Shown here piece after piece: positions 24,847-34,562 of a stretch of DNA of 64,000 nt (position 1 is the first letter of the stretch; the number at the start of each line of letters is the position of its first letter). The notes below the pieces were generated by a model. The model worked only from the letters and a program-made list of their open reading frames with translations, did not search any database and was not told the DNA's origin. Source of the DNA: Lacihabitans sp. LS3-19 (GTDB lineage: Bacteria; Bacteroidota; Bacteroidia; Cytophagales; Spirosomataceae); NCBI RefSeq assembly GCF_024343575.1, contig NZ_RJUA01000003.1:1-64000 (forward strand), read 5' to 3'. Made by a program: the position numbers and the translations under genes.

Positions 24847-27648
24847 TTAGTTGTTTTTAATAAGTTTGATTGAAGAATTTCTTTTATCCAAATCGGTTTG
24901 TAAAAGATAAATTCCACTAGGTAAATCTATCAGTTCTAAAACATTTTCTTGCTTAGTGAGATACCACTCTTTTACTGTAGAACCTGCTGAATTAATTAAA
25001 AATAATTTAGCTTCTTTAATTTCAGAATTTATAATATTTACATTAATTGAATTACCAAATGGGTTTGGATAAGCCTTTAAATCTTTTGAAATTATTTCAA
25101 GTTCATTTGCTAAAATTAAACTGACTTGAATATTTTCAGAAGTAGCTGAGCAGCCTGATTTAGTTACAATTACAGAATAATCTCCTTCATTTTCAGCTTT
25201 ATAACTATTGCTTGTGGCTCCCGATATAACTTTTCCATCATTAAGCCATTGATAAGTTTGACCGCTCGCTATAGGAACTGATAATATCACAGAATTTCCA
25301 GTTAGAATATTAGTTTCTCCATTTTTGGAAACGGTTACATTTGGAGTAGGTTTTGCAGTAATTGTAAAATTTGAAGATATTCCTGTGCAACCTTTTGAGT
25401 CAGTTACGCTTACATTATATTGTGCGGCAGAACTAGTATTTAGGATATTTGAATTTGAGCCTACTATTGAGTTACCACTTTTCCATTGGTAGATAAAAGG
25501 TGCTATGCCTCCAATTATATTTGCATTTAGGTTTGTATTTTCATTTGCACATATTGAATTATTTCCAGTAATGGACACAGTAAAATTACTGCTTTTTATT
25601 TCTTTTGATAAGCTTGTTTCGCACCCTGAGCCATCTGTTATATTGATTTTGTAATTTCCACTTTCGTTGATTTGTAAACTATCCGAAATCTTTCCTATTA
25701 GTTTTATATCGTCTTTATACCAAGAAAATGAAAAAGGCTCAACCCCGGATAAGATTTTTGTATTAATAACTTTAGTCTCATTTTTGCAAATTGATTCAAA
25801 TGATGTATTAATTTGTGCTTGAATACCTCCTTCAATTGAAGAAATATATGTATCTGATAATAACATACACCCATTTTTATCAGTTATGGAAATGAACAAT
25901 ATTCCTACTTTATTTTTGTCAAATTTTAGTGTTTTATTATTGCCTAAACTCCCACAAAAAGATCCAGGTGGATCAAGAATCCACTCATTTTTCTTAATTT
26001 CAATATTTGGTTTTAAACTATAGGAAAACTCTGCGTTTGAATTAACGCAATTTGCGAATCTTCCGTTAGAGCTAACGATTTCAACTGTTCCTCCGCAATC
26101 AGAAACGTTATAAATACCAAATATTCGAGGCGGGTAATCACTCTCAATATCACTTACTCGTTTTGCTCCGATTATACCATGTTTTACAATCTGAAATGTA
26201 TAAATATCTCTAGAATCAGAAATAGGGTTATTATCTTCATAATTAGAATCGGGGAAGTGATTAGTTATTTTAGTATTTTGAGCTATAGGATCATATTCAT
26301 AAATAGCAGTCCCTCGGCAGTAGGCGGCAGACCCAAACTTTGATTCCATTCCCGACCAATAGTATTTTCCATTAAATTCTTTGTCAGTACTATAAAGATA
26401 GCTACTGTTAGAAACTTTGTTTTCAGTATCTGAAAATATAAGATTGTAACTTGCCGTTTTTAAATAAAAGCTGTTGTAGTATAAATTGCTACTACTATCA
26501 GGATCATTAGTATAAAAATTTGCAAAGAAATAAGTTTTATTATCGCTAATTTTTTCGCTCAGATAAATTTGGCTGCCAGGTTCATTTTTTTCATTTTTTA
26601 GTTTATTTAAAGTGTTCTTTTTTATATCAAACTTATAAACGTATGATTTTCTGTCAAAACTTGATACATCTCTTTCAAAAGCTTGGAATATTAAAAAATT
26701 AGGAGTTATGAACATATTAGATGGCGAAGAACCAGTTCCTCCTCTATTTATATCTGAAATCATTTTTGTCCCTTCCGACGTACCATTACTTTTCCAAAGT
26801 TCTTTCCCATAATTGCCGTCATCCGCAGTAAAGTAAATATTATCTTCCCCATTAAATTGGGCAGGTTCCTTTACATCATCCAGAAAATAGAAGTTTTTTA
26901 TTTTTACAAAAGTATTATTAGCAATATTATACCTTACCATATCATAACTTGTACTGGAATTTTTATAAAATAAATAAATTAGACTTTTGGCAGTTACTAT
27001 TTTTGATGGTTTTTTGTCGTTTCTATAAACTGAGTATGTTAATATTTTTTTTACTGTGTTTAAAGATTCATTTATTTGATATAAAGATTCTGTTTGCATT
27101 AAATAATATAGGTCTCCAGTTTTAAAAATTGTGCTGTTAGTTACATTATCAAGTAAAACTATTGGCGTAATACTATTAGTTGTTAAAACAAATAGTGAAC
27201 GTATATTCGTACTTGTTTTTTTGCCAATAAAGTAAATTTTTTCATTTATTTTATATAGGTTGGAGGGGTCAACTACTCCTGGGATAATCTGTGTTCCAGC
27301 ATTCGTACCATCACTAATAAGTAATTGATTGGCGTTTGCTTCTTTTGTTTTTGCTATAAAAACAAATTTTTGAAGATTAATATTTGTAAATTTTTGAGGT
27401 CTCGAGTTATCAAAGCGAGTTCCAGTAAAAATGTCTTTAACAAGCTTTGTTTTTTCCTGAGTTCCATCACTTTGCCAAAGTTCCCATCCATTTATTCCAT
27501 CATTTGCAGAAAAGAAAGCTGTACCATCAATTATTGCGGCATCATTTAAGTTTGCATTTATGCCACTTGAAATCAACTTTACATGTTGGGCAAAAGTAGA
27601 ATTATAAAAAGGAAAAATAAAAAAGAAAATACAAATATTACGTTTCAT
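24847..27648 (-). CDS. ELWxxDGT-repeat surface protein with T9SS sorting domain
   Basis: This 933-residue protein has a short signal peptide (MKRNICIFFFIFPFYNSTFA). The N-terminal half holds ELWxxDGT-type repeats: GWELWQSDGTQEKTKL near residue 55, QLLISDGTNAGTQI, and GKELWKSNGTSEGTKM near 285. From about residue 600, three to four Ig-like/SprB-like repeats follow (ISGV/GG-x-PFxxxW pattern). The final 80 residues (YPNPFGNSINVNI, LFLINSAGS, DLPSGIYLLQ) are a type A T9SS C-terminal domain. The protein is expected on the cell surface or secreted. It lies 3 bp upstream of the small lipoprotein gene and 53 bp downstream of the SBBP protein gene. Confidence 0.88.
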   Translation of the reverse strand: MKRNICIFFFIFPFYNSTFAQHVKLISSGINANLNDAAIIDGTAFFSANDGINGWELWQSDGTQEKTKLVKDIFTGTRFDNSRPQKFTNINLQKFVFIAKTKEANANQLLISDGTNAGTQIIPGVVDPSNLYKINEKIYFIGKKTSTNIRSLFVLTTNSITPIVLLDNVTNSTIFKTGDLYYLMQTESLYQINESLNTVKKILTYSVYRNDKKPSKIVTAKSLIYLFYKNSSTSYDMVRYNIANNTFVKIKNFYFLDDVKEPAQFNGEDNIYFTADDGNYGKELWKSNGTSEGTKMISDINRGGTGSSPSNMFITPNFLIFQAFERDVSSFDRKSYVYKFDIKKNTLNKLKNEKNEPGSQIYLSEKISDNKTYFFANFYTNDPDSSSNLYYNSFYLKTASYNLIFSDTENKVSNSSYLYSTDKEFNGKYYWSGMESKFGSAAYCRGTAIYEYDPIAQNTKITNHFPDSNYEDNNPISDSRDIYTFQIVKHGIIGAKRVSDIESDYPPRIFGIYNVSDCGGTVEIVSSNGRFANCVNSNAEFSYSLKPNIEIKKNEWILDPPGSFCGSLGNNKTLKFDKNKVGILFISITDKNGCMLLSDTYISSIEGGIQAQINTSFESICKNETKVINTKILSGVEPFSFSWYKDDIKLIGKISDSLQINESGNYKINITDGSGCETSLSKEIKSSNFTVSITGNNSICANENTNLNANIIGGIAPFIYQWKSGNSIVGSNSNILNTSSAAQYNVSVTDSKGCTGISSNFTITAKPTPNVTVSKNGETNILTGNSVILSVPIASGQTYQWLNDGKVISGATSNSYKAENEGDYSVIVTKSGCSATSENIQVSLILANELEIISKDLKAYPNPFGNSINVNIINSEIKEAKLFLINSAGSTVKEWYLTKQENVLELIDLPSGIYLLQTDLDKRNSSIKLIKNN

Positions 27649-27701
27649 AATTTAATAGTTAAAAGGCTGTTTTCTTTTTTGTTTAGCTTTTATGGCTTTT
27701 C

Positions 27702-29429
27702 TTATTCAGAATACCTCCAAATAAAAATATCTCCATTATAGCTATTATTAGTAGCATGAATTTGTTGATAACCAAAATTGAGATCTTCTTTGAAATTACC
27801 TAAAACGTATGCTACGTTGTTTTTAACAACTAAACCATTTACGGATTCGTCATAACCGTCATTTGCCATAATTGCCCATTGTAGTGCCCCGGATGTGCTA
27901 TATTTTGCTAAATAGGGTTCATTGTATTGCACACCTCTTAAAAAGAAATTATTAGGAGAATTATAAGAATAAAAATAGGTGTTATATCTAGAAGTTCCAG
28001 TAATATAAGGATTTCCACTATTGTCAGTTGAAATGTCATTTGTGTAGCTGTGTTCACTGTTGGTATTTCCATTTCTGACAGACCATTGGATGTTTCCATT
28101 CAAATCATATTTGGCCATATACCCATTGTAATAATAAATTGAATTGCCTACAGCAGCAAGTGCATTGGAACCTAACCCGGATCCGAAAGTAATAGTACTT
28201 CTATAGCTACCACAAATATAGATTGAATTGGAAACAGAAGAATAGCAAATCCCACCTGTATAGTCTTCGTAAACACTTCCAAAAGTCTTCGACCATTGGA
28301 GAGTACCGCTCGAGTTATATTTAGCAACAAATCCATCAAATTCACCCCTTGAAGTGTAAGTTACCGTCGAAGTAGTTTCTCCGAAGGTTGCTGTGCCAGA
28401 ATAGATTCCTAAAAGATATACATTGTTAGAATTATCGCAAACTACTCTATGGCCAATTTCTGTATTACTGGTGCCACCTGCTGTCTTTATCCAAGAATAA
28501 ACTCCTGCACTATTAATTTTTGCTATAAAAATATCATCTGTCGAACTAATGGAGGTAAAAGTTAGTCCATCAAAAGATACGGCTCCTTTATAAAAGCCTG
28601 TAAGGAAAATATTACCTGTTCCATCAAATGCTACCCCTCTTCCTTCACAGTGATAACTACCAGAAGAACCTGCAGTTTTAAACCATTGCAATACACCAGT
28701 TGAATTATATTTTGCAACGAAAATTTGAGAGTAATAATTACTGCTGGTAGTAAAAGAACTCGATGCCCCATTAGTAGAATAAAAAGTTGTACTTCCTTTT
28801 AAGAATCCAACTACAGCTATGTTTCCAGAAGCGTCCACATCTACATCTAAAATTTCTTGAGAATTAGCACTACCTGCAATTTGGGTAGCCCATAGTAAAT
28901 TCCCATCTGCGTCTTGTTTTACAATATATCCATCATAGTCGCCTGCTGAAGTCAGGGTCATTATGTTAATATTTTTCCCAAATGTAACTGCACCTTGAAA
29001 ACTACCCACAGAAATAGTATTTCCTGAGTTATCAGCTGTTATTGCTTTGGAATAAGCATAATTATCCGTTACAGATTGAAATGCATAAGAACTACTCAAA
29101 GGTGTGCTAGCAACTACATTTGCTCCTGTACATTCCCAAAGTGTGCCATTATAGGTTTTAAGGCATTTTAAATCAGTGTCATAAGCCATAAGACCCATCA
29201 CGGGGCTAGAAATAGCATTTATCTGAGCAGTTGTCATGCGAGGGGTTAATACTCCTTTGTTTGTACTTCTTACCTCCAAAATTGCGGAAGAAGGCATATT
29301 GGCATTAGGATTTTGGTTGGCGATTAGCGTGCCTTCGGGTGTTGTTTGAGCCGATTGCCCTAAGCTTGAGAAATATGAAATCAATATAAATACCGTAAAG
29401 ATCGATTTTTTTAAAAAAGGATTTTTCAT
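27702..29429 (-). CDS. SBBP beta-propeller repeat protein, secreted
   Basis: This 575-residue protein has a signal peptide (FTVFILISYFSSLGQ). A linker common in Bacteroidota surface proteins follows (SSAILEVRSTNKGVLTPRM, then MAYDTDLKCLKTYNGTLW). From about residue 105 to the end there are eight or so SBBP-type blades, each with a DGYIVKYNSSGTLQWSKT-like and a GNVYLLGIYSGTATFG-like strand pair. This makes a probable beta-propeller. No T9SS tail and no lipobox are present, so the protein may remain periplasmic or depend on another partner. Function is unknown. It lies within the long minus-strand run, 40 bp after the DUF4282 gene. Confidence 0.82.
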   Translation of the reverse strand: MKNPFLKKSIFTVFILISYFSSLGQSAQTTPEGTLIANQNPNANMPSSAILEVRSTNKGVLTPRMTTAQINAISSPVMGLMAYDTDLKCLKTYNGTLWECTGANVVASTPLSSSYAFQSVTDNYAYSKAITADNSGNTISVGSFQGAVTFGKNINIMTLTSAGDYDGYIVKQDADGNLLWATQIAGSANSQEILDVDVDASGNIAVVGFLKGSTTFYSTNGASSSFTTSSNYYSQIFVAKYNSTGVLQWFKTAGSSGSYHCEGRGVAFDGTGNIFLTGFYKGAVSFDGLTFTSISSTDDIFIAKINSAGVYSWIKTAGGTSNTEIGHRVVCDNSNNVYLLGIYSGTATFGETTSTVTYTSRGEFDGFVAKYNSSGTLQWSKTFGSVYEDYTGGICYSSVSNSIYICGSYRSTITFGSGLGSNALAAVGNSIYYYNGYMAKYDLNGNIQWSVRNGNTNSEHSYTNDISTDNSGNPYITGTSRYNTYFYSYNSPNNFFLRGVQYNEPYLAKYSTSGALQWAIMANDGYDESVNGLVVKNNVAYVLGNFKEDLNFGYQQIHATNNSYNGDIFIWRYSE

Positions 29430-29469
29430 GTTATTAAAAGTTTAAATTTTGAGGATATTTTATTCAATC

Positions 29470-29742
29470 TTATTTAGTTTTTTCATCAATGCTAGATAAT
29501 CGACCATGAATCTTAAAAAGTACAATCATTAGTTCACAGGTAATCCTTGCCCAAATTGGACCCGCAACCAATGTAATTAAACCCCAGAATACCATCATAC
29601 CTCCACCCCAGTCTGCCGAAATTCCTCTAATAATCAACACAACACCACTTAGAATTGCAATCCCAGCTAAAAAATAATAAATAATTGTAATGATAGTGGG
29701 AGTTATCATTTTGTCGAATTTTAAGAAGTCTTCTAGTTTCAT
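29470..29742 (-). CDS. DUF4282-family small membrane protein
   Basis: This 90-residue protein begins LEDFLKFDKMITPTIITIIY, the usual N-terminal signature of DUF4282. Two membrane segments follow (about residues 16-38 and 48-68), then a charged tail. The role of the family is unknown. A shorter relative is encoded at 45998-46237 next to a LytTR gene, so this neighbourhood contains two copies. Gaps of 40 bp downstream and 133 bp upstream make it a looser member of the minus-strand run. Confidence 0.75.
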   Translation of the reverse strand: MKLEDFLKFDKMITPTIITIIYYFLAGIAILSGVVLIIRGISADWGGGMMVFWGLITLVAGPIWARITCELMIVLFKIHGRLSSIDEKTK

Positions 29743-29875
29743 ATATTTTATAGTTTAAGTGTTAATTCTTTCAAAATTATTTTTTTTCAGATTAAATTAT
29801 TTTCGCTTATGTGGTCATTGAAATTAGGTTAGTTGAAGGTAAACTAACTCAAGTCATTGTTGAAATAATATTTTT

Positions 29876-30613
29876 TTAAAACCGAAATCCCAAACTTATT
29901 CCAGCTCTAATGCCACCCCAATACTCATTATATTTATTTGTAAATCCTTTCTCGCTAACTTCTGATGAGGTAGGTCCTGAAAATATAAATTCGTAATCTC
30001 TGAATTCTTCTCTCATTTCGCTTTGATCTGTAGAAGTTAAGCTATTGTCAACTATACCCTCCCAGTTTACTTTGGCATTTCCAAAATGCGGGCCTAGAAT
30101 AATCCAATCCAAGGTAAGTCTATTTCCTAAGTGCCATTGAGCCCCTAATGAAAATCCACCCGTATTGGTCTTTAATTTGGCTATAGTATTTATGGTTTTA
30201 CTATCATTTAAACCATAATATGCGTCCGTATTTTCAATGTTATACTGGCCATGTCTATAAAAAGGTGCAAAATAAAACCCATGTCCATATCCTTTTTTAG
30301 ACATATAAAAGCGAATTTCTGGTGTTACAGAATAAAATGAAGTGTTCACTAATTCCATAGATTTTTCATAATCTTCGTTTTTTATTTTGTTCAATTGCTT
30401 AGCAAAAGGTACTTGAGTATTAGGCATAATAGAACCCGAAAGCCCAAATGAAATGTTTTTACTCAATATTCTTTCCAATTGAACTGAACCAGTTTTAAAT
30501 GCCAAACTAGTTAAGTTTACTTTCACCAAATTCTTTTTGTTTTGCGAGAACGCGTTCGTAAAACGAATCATAACTAGAAGAATAATCAAAATATAAAAAA
30601 TAGATTTTCGCAT
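29876..30613 (-). CDS. DUF3575-like outer-membrane beta-barrel protein
   Basis: This 245-residue protein has a signal peptide (ILIILLVMIRFTNAFSQ). The body is beta-rich with alternating hydrophobic strands: VKVNLTSLAFKTGSVQLERI at the start, SVTPEIRFYMS, FYFAPFYRHGQYN, FSLGAQWHLGNRLTLDWI, and a final IRAGISLGFRF that ends in Phe as outer-membrane barrels do. This matches the DUF3575 type. Function unknown; members are often found with surface fibres or lipoproteins. It follows the VWA lipoprotein gene after 87 bp. Confidence 0.75.
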   Translation of the reverse strand: MRKSIFYILIILLVMIRFTNAFSQNKKNLVKVNLTSLAFKTGSVQLERILSKNISFGLSGSIMPNTQVPFAKQLNKIKNEDYEKSMELVNTSFYSVTPEIRFYMSKKGYGHGFYFAPFYRHGQYNIENTDAYYGLNDSKTINTIAKLKTNTGGFSLGAQWHLGNRLTLDWIILGPHFGNAKVNWEGIVDNSLTSTDQSEMREEFRDYEFIFSGPTSSEVSEKGFTNKYNEYWGGIRAGISLGFRF

Positions 30614-30700
30614 TAGAATATTTAGTTTATAGTATTACTACATTTTAAAGAGGACTTGTCAAAAAATGGTGTTTTAGCTAAACAATTAAAATAGAAAATA

Positions 30701-31681
30701 TTACGGCAGAGTGACTAAAATTGGTATTTTAATAGTTTTTACGGGTGATAAAGCTACTTCTATATTAAATATAAAATTTGTCTTACTTGTAATTGGAGAA
30801 GGAGTTTTAATTTCGAATCTTATTCTATAGAAATTCGCGTTTCCTTGCAAAAGATTACCTAATGTGCCAAAATAACTTATTAATTGATTTGCATCCTCTG
30901 CCCACATAAAATATCCACCAGTTTCATATGCAATTTTTGATAATACATCTAAATTGTTCAGACCTCCCCCAAGTCCTACAGTATATATTTGAATATTTTT
31001 TTCTTTTGCTAATTGTATAATTTGATCAGGAGTTTTTCCTCCATTTGTATCTCCTCCATCTGTAAAGACAATTAACGCTTTGTTCTCAATTGTTGTCATG
31101 GTTGATAAAAGCTCTGTTAAATCGAATGTCGAGATGTATAGAGGAGTTCCACCACCTTCAGAATTTGCCAAGATATTTAAGGTACTTCTAATTTGACTGA
31201 TTTCAGATCCTATTTTATGATGAACTGTGAAATAAGAATTTGTAAAGGATGATAAGCCAACTACATCACTTGGCCCTAAATTGTTCAAAAATATGTTGGC
31301 GGCTTCTACTCTAGAATCATATGGGTCTGTAGAAAGTATACTACCGCTTTGGTCCATTAAGAACATTGCCGCATAAGTTCCTTTATAGTCTGTACTTAGT
31401 CCTCTTTTAAAATCATTTAAAGAGAAAGTATAGTTTTCAAATGGATAGCTGGAGGGAATTGAAAAATTATCAGATGTTAGATTTCGAATATATTGAGCTC
31501 TATCATCTACTATGTGTAAATCTACCTCAACTATATAACTTCCAGGATTTGACGAAACAACCCTTGAGGTCAAAACAGAGCCGCTAGGTTCAGCCTTATA
31601 GGGCGGAATTTCAATTTCGACAATTCTTGTACAACCAAATGTTACAAATGTTGTAATAATTATAAATAGTAATTTTCTCAT
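30701..31681 (-). CDS. VWA-domain lipoprotein
   Basis: This 326-residue protein has a lipoprotein signal (FVTFGCTR, Cys17). A short beta domain follows, then a von Willebrand A domain from about residue 103 to 275 with a complete metal-ion site: Asp110-x-Ser-x-Ser in FLMDQSGS, a Thr in GGGTPLY, and FTDGGD. The last 45 residues are a beta strand region. VWA domains bind protein partners through the metal ion, so this is probably an adhesion or scaffold protein on a membrane surface. It starts 12 bp downstream of an outer-membrane protein gene, and tight spacing ties it to the CsgG-like block. Confidence 0.85.
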   Translation of the reverse strand: MRKLLFIIITTFVTFGCTRIVEIEIPPYKAEPSGSVLTSRVVSSNPGSYIVEVDLHIVDDRAQYIRNLTSDNFSIPSSYPFENYTFSLNDFKRGLSTDYKGTYAAMFLMDQSGSILSTDPYDSRVEAANIFLNNLGPSDVVGLSSFTNSYFTVHHKIGSEISQIRSTLNILANSEGGGTPLYISTFDLTELLSTMTTIENKALIVFTDGGDTNGGKTPDQIIQLAKEKNIQIYTVGLGGGLNNLDVLSKIAYETGGYFMWAEDANQLISYFGTLGNLLQGNANFYRIRFEIKTPSPITSKTNFIFNIEVALSPVKTIKIPILVTLP

Positions 31682-31693
31682 AATGATTTAATT

Positions 31694-32389
31694 TTATTTT
31701 TTTCCAAAACCAATTAGTGCTTTCATTCCAGTGTATACCATAGGGTCTCTTATACCAAAGCTTTCTTTAGTTTCTGTGATATTCCCAAATACTGAAATAT
31801 CAACAACCATTTTTTTTATTCGAGCATCTGTGCCTATTGCTATGTTTAAACCAAACTTAGTCCCTGCGTCTGCTTTTTCATATTTCCCAAATGGATGGGT
31901 TTCGGAAGTCTTTATTTTAGATTTAAGAAGATGAATAGTTACACCAGGTTCTACATAAAACGATTTTCCCATATACCTCCTTAAGCCTAATATTATTGGT
32001 ATCACGCCCAAGTTTTCTTCAGCGGAATATTGGAAAACACCCTCTGTTACAAATTCTTTTTGGATTTTGGAAAAGGTCTTACCAGAAGTGATTGTAATTC
32101 CATATTTTTCATTTAACCTTGATGAAGTATTAATATAGAAACCATATCCATAATTTAATCCTACTCCTAGTTTTGGGTCAGTCCAGTTTTGGTCAAAACT
32201 CGGGATGTAGTAGTTGGCTCCTCCGCCAATAGCTAAGCTGAAATTTGAAATGCCTGGAAAATTGAGTTTTGGACTACTCATCTTTTTGGTTTTCGGTTTA
32301 GAATTAAGAATTTTCGTTTCTTGTTCAGTCTCTTGGCTGAATGTCGAGAAAAAGCAAAACATTAGTATTATAGTAATTTGTATTTTCAT
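31694..32389 (-). CDS. Predicted outer-membrane beta-barrel protein
   Basis: This 231-residue protein has a signal peptide (IQITIILMFCFFSTFSQ), a short charged linker, and then alternating beta strands: SLAIGGGANYYIPSF, GLNYGYGFYIN, YGITITSGKTF, FYVEPGVTIHLL, KFGLNIAIGTDARIKKM, and a final TGMKALIGFGKK. This is the look of a small eight-stranded barrel. No family is named with confidence. The gene is 7 bp after the four-repeat protein and 12 bp before the VWA lipoprotein, so the three are probably co-translated. Confidence 0.7.
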   Translation of the reverse strand: MKIQITIILMFCFFSTFSQETEQETKILNSKPKTKKMSSPKLNFPGISNFSLAIGGGANYYIPSFDQNWTDPKLGVGLNYGYGFYINTSSRLNEKYGITITSGKTFSKIQKEFVTEGVFQYSAEENLGVIPIILGLRRYMGKSFYVEPGVTIHLLKSKIKTSETHPFGKYEKADAGTKFGLNIAIGTDARIKKMVVDISVFGNITETKESFGIRDPMVYTGMKALIGFGKK

Positions 32390-32396
32390 AATTGAT

Positions 32397-34034
32397 TTAT
32401 TTACAATCGTTTATAACTGTTCTGAATACCTCGTAAACCTCTTTGGCTCTTTGTACATCATCTATTTGTATTGAAAATGTATTGACAAAACTGCCAGGTT
32501 TACCATCTTCTACAATAGCTATTACTTTCTCTTTGGCAATGGTATTGAAGGTTACAAATGCATTTTTGCCACTTATTTTTACCATGCTTGAGTATACGTC
32601 AAGTAAATATGGCTTGATTTCGTGTTCAATAATTTTGGTTTTTCCAGAATTATTAATTGTTGTTTTATAGGTCAATTTGCATGGTTCCCCCTCTTTATAT
32701 TCAAGTTTTTGATTTATAGCACTTGATTCATTTTTAAAATTTGGAATTTTGACTTTTAACCAATCAATTCGTTCTTCTATTTTGCCACTTGGGACATTTA
32801 GTTTGTATATGTCTTGACAATTTTTTATGATTGTTTTTACAGCTTTATCCATATATCTAAATTTTTCTAAATCGTTGTGCAATAGGGCAAATGAATTAGT
32901 GAACTTATCCAATTGATCTCCTTCAAACGAACTGATAAAACTTTGACCACCTTTGCTTTTAATATTCACTTGGTAATTTTGACCAGAAACTTTAAAAACT
33001 GGAGAATATTCATCTAAATCATAAAAATTAAAATCATATTTTTTTGCTTTATCATCATCTTTGAATTCAAGAGAACAGTCACAGTTTTTTGAGATTTTAC
33101 TCGAAAATGCTTTATTGAAATAGGCAATTGCATTTTCTTGGTTTTCAACATTAGGAACTGAGCGAGAATATATTTCCTCAGCTTGGGTACTTATTAATTT
33201 AAATGCTTCTCTCCAGAGTTTGATTTTATCTAAATCAGTATTTAGTAATTCGAAATCTGATTTGTTATTTTCAGCTTTACCATTTTCATTAACACTAATA
33301 AACTTTGCTTTTCCTTTTGTTGGTATTTCCAAACTGAATACATTGCCTTTAACCTTAATATTTAGATTTTCACAATTAAGGTCTCCCAAGTTAAAATTGT
33401 AGAATATTACCTTTTGGCCTTTAGAAGTTGATTCTTTAGTGGTGAAAGTTGCCAAAACAGGATTTTCAGGATTGAATGATATTGATTGCTCAATATTGGT
33501 TTTTTCAGACCTTACTTCTTCTATGTTTTTTATTAACCAGTCACTTAATAGATTAAATTCAAGCGGAGGAGAATTTTCAGGTTTAATCTCTGAATAGTAT
33601 CCTTGAATGGTTGATAGATTCTCAATTATTTCTTTTGCTTTTTCATAATCTCTAACAAAAAAATCAAATTCGTTGTCATACTTTTTAAATTCTCCATTTT
33701 CTCTTATTTCAATAAAATTTGCCTTTGCGGAAGTTGCAACAGTAATTTTTATTAAATCTTTCTCAATTTTGTAACGTAAAGCTTCCTTGGAGATATCTCT
33801 AAAATTAAAGGAATATTCATTTATCGTACTTTTTCCTTTTTTGTCAATTTCAACCACTTTTGCTTTAGCTTTACCATCATTGTTGGCAAGCTCTAATAAT
33901 TGTTGGAATGACTTTGACTCAGTTTGAGTTTCTTTTATTTCTTTTGAAATAGCAGAAACTAACACACTTGGACTTTGTGAAAATCCTGAAAAATTAAAAA
34001 ATAAAATCAAGGTTAATAAGACTAGTTTCCTCAT
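32397..34034 (-). CDS. Periplasmic protein made of four tandem repeats, unknown function
   Basis: This 545-residue protein has a signal peptide (LVLLTLILFFNFSGFSQ). It then contains four units of about 120-130 residues (approximately 25-145, 160-285, 300-410 and 420-545). Each unit has an N-terminal helix, a strand with the FNF/FNLGDL motif, a conserved segment like VKGNVFSLEIPTKGKAKFIS, an E-N-G-K turn, an NxFxLL strand, and a DLxKxxxxxEAxKxII helix that often ends in Cys. I recognise no Pfam family. The gene lies between two outer-membrane protein genes with gaps of 3 and 7 bp, inside the CsgG-like block. Confidence 0.75.
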   Translation of the reverse strand: MRKLVLLTLILFFNFSGFSQSPSVLVSAISKEIKETQTESKSFQQLLELANNDGKAKAKVVEIDKKGKSTINEYSFNFRDISKEALRYKIEKDLIKITVATSAKANFIEIRENGEFKKYDNEFDFFVRDYEKAKEIIENLSTIQGYYSEIKPENSPPLEFNLLSDWLIKNIEEVRSEKTNIEQSISFNPENPVLATFTTKESTSKGQKVIFYNFNLGDLNCENLNIKVKGNVFSLEIPTKGKAKFISVNENGKAENNKSDFELLNTDLDKIKLWREAFKLISTQAEEIYSRSVPNVENQENAIAYFNKAFSSKISKNCDCSLEFKDDDKAKKYDFNFYDLDEYSPVFKVSGQNYQVNIKSKGGQSFISSFEGDQLDKFTNSFALLHNDLEKFRYMDKAVKTIIKNCQDIYKLNVPSGKIEERIDWLKVKIPNFKNESSAINQKLEYKEGEPCKLTYKTTINNSGKTKIIEHEIKPYLLDVYSSMVKISGKNAFVTFNTIAKEKVIAIVEDGKPGSFVNTFSIQIDDVQRAKEVYEVFRTVINDCK

Positions 34035-34037
34035 TGA

Positions 34038-34550
34038 TTAGTTTTTTAAATTGATTTTAATTCCTCCTGAAATCCAAGATGGTCCTCTGCCAATTTCTAA
34101 ATAGAATTTGTTGTTGTCGCTTATATTATAAGTTCCTCCTAGACGACCTATCAATCTTGTATGTAATTTAATGCTTGGATCTAATTCATATAAATCAAAT
34201 AGTCCATAACCCTTGTAGACTCTAACTCCTCCGCCCACACTAACATAAGCTCCGATTTTATCATCTAGATTAAGAATTTCATTAAGATAATAGTATCCTT
34301 TTATGCCGAAATCAAAATCAGGATTTGGCAAGGTTTTGTCTTTGGTATAGGAATAAACTTTACTTGAAAAGTCGGAGACTGAAACATATATTGCCACACC
34401 AATATTATCTTTTATTACTCTTTGACCTTCTAAGTTTATCCCAGTATTTATGATTCCTACTCCTACCGATGCACTTGTTTCACCTTCTGATTGTGCCTTA
34501 AGACTTAAAGAAATTACAGATATAATTACTGTTAAAATAATTTTTTTCAT
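34038..34550 (-). CDS. Small outer-membrane-type beta-barrel protein
   Basis: This 170-residue protein has a signal peptide (MKKIILTVIISVISLSLKAQ). The mature part is a run of beta strands: ASVGVGIINTGINLEG, IGVAIYVSVSDF, FGIKGYYYLNE, IGAYVSVGGGVRVYKGYG, FYLEIGRGPSWISGGIKINL. It ends in a short strand and resembles a small outer-membrane barrel or porin-like partner of a secretion channel. It follows the CsgG-like gene by 12 bp and precedes the four-repeat protein by 3 bp. Confidence 0.7.
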   Translation of the reverse strand: MKKIILTVIISVISLSLKAQSEGETSASVGVGIINTGINLEGQRVIKDNIGVAIYVSVSDFSSKVYSYTKDKTLPNPDFDFGIKGYYYLNEILNLDDKIGAYVSVGGGVRVYKGYGLFDLYELDPSIKLHTRLIGRLGGTYNISDNNKFYLEIGRGPSWISGGIKINLKN

Positions 34551-34562
34551 TTTCTATTTGGT

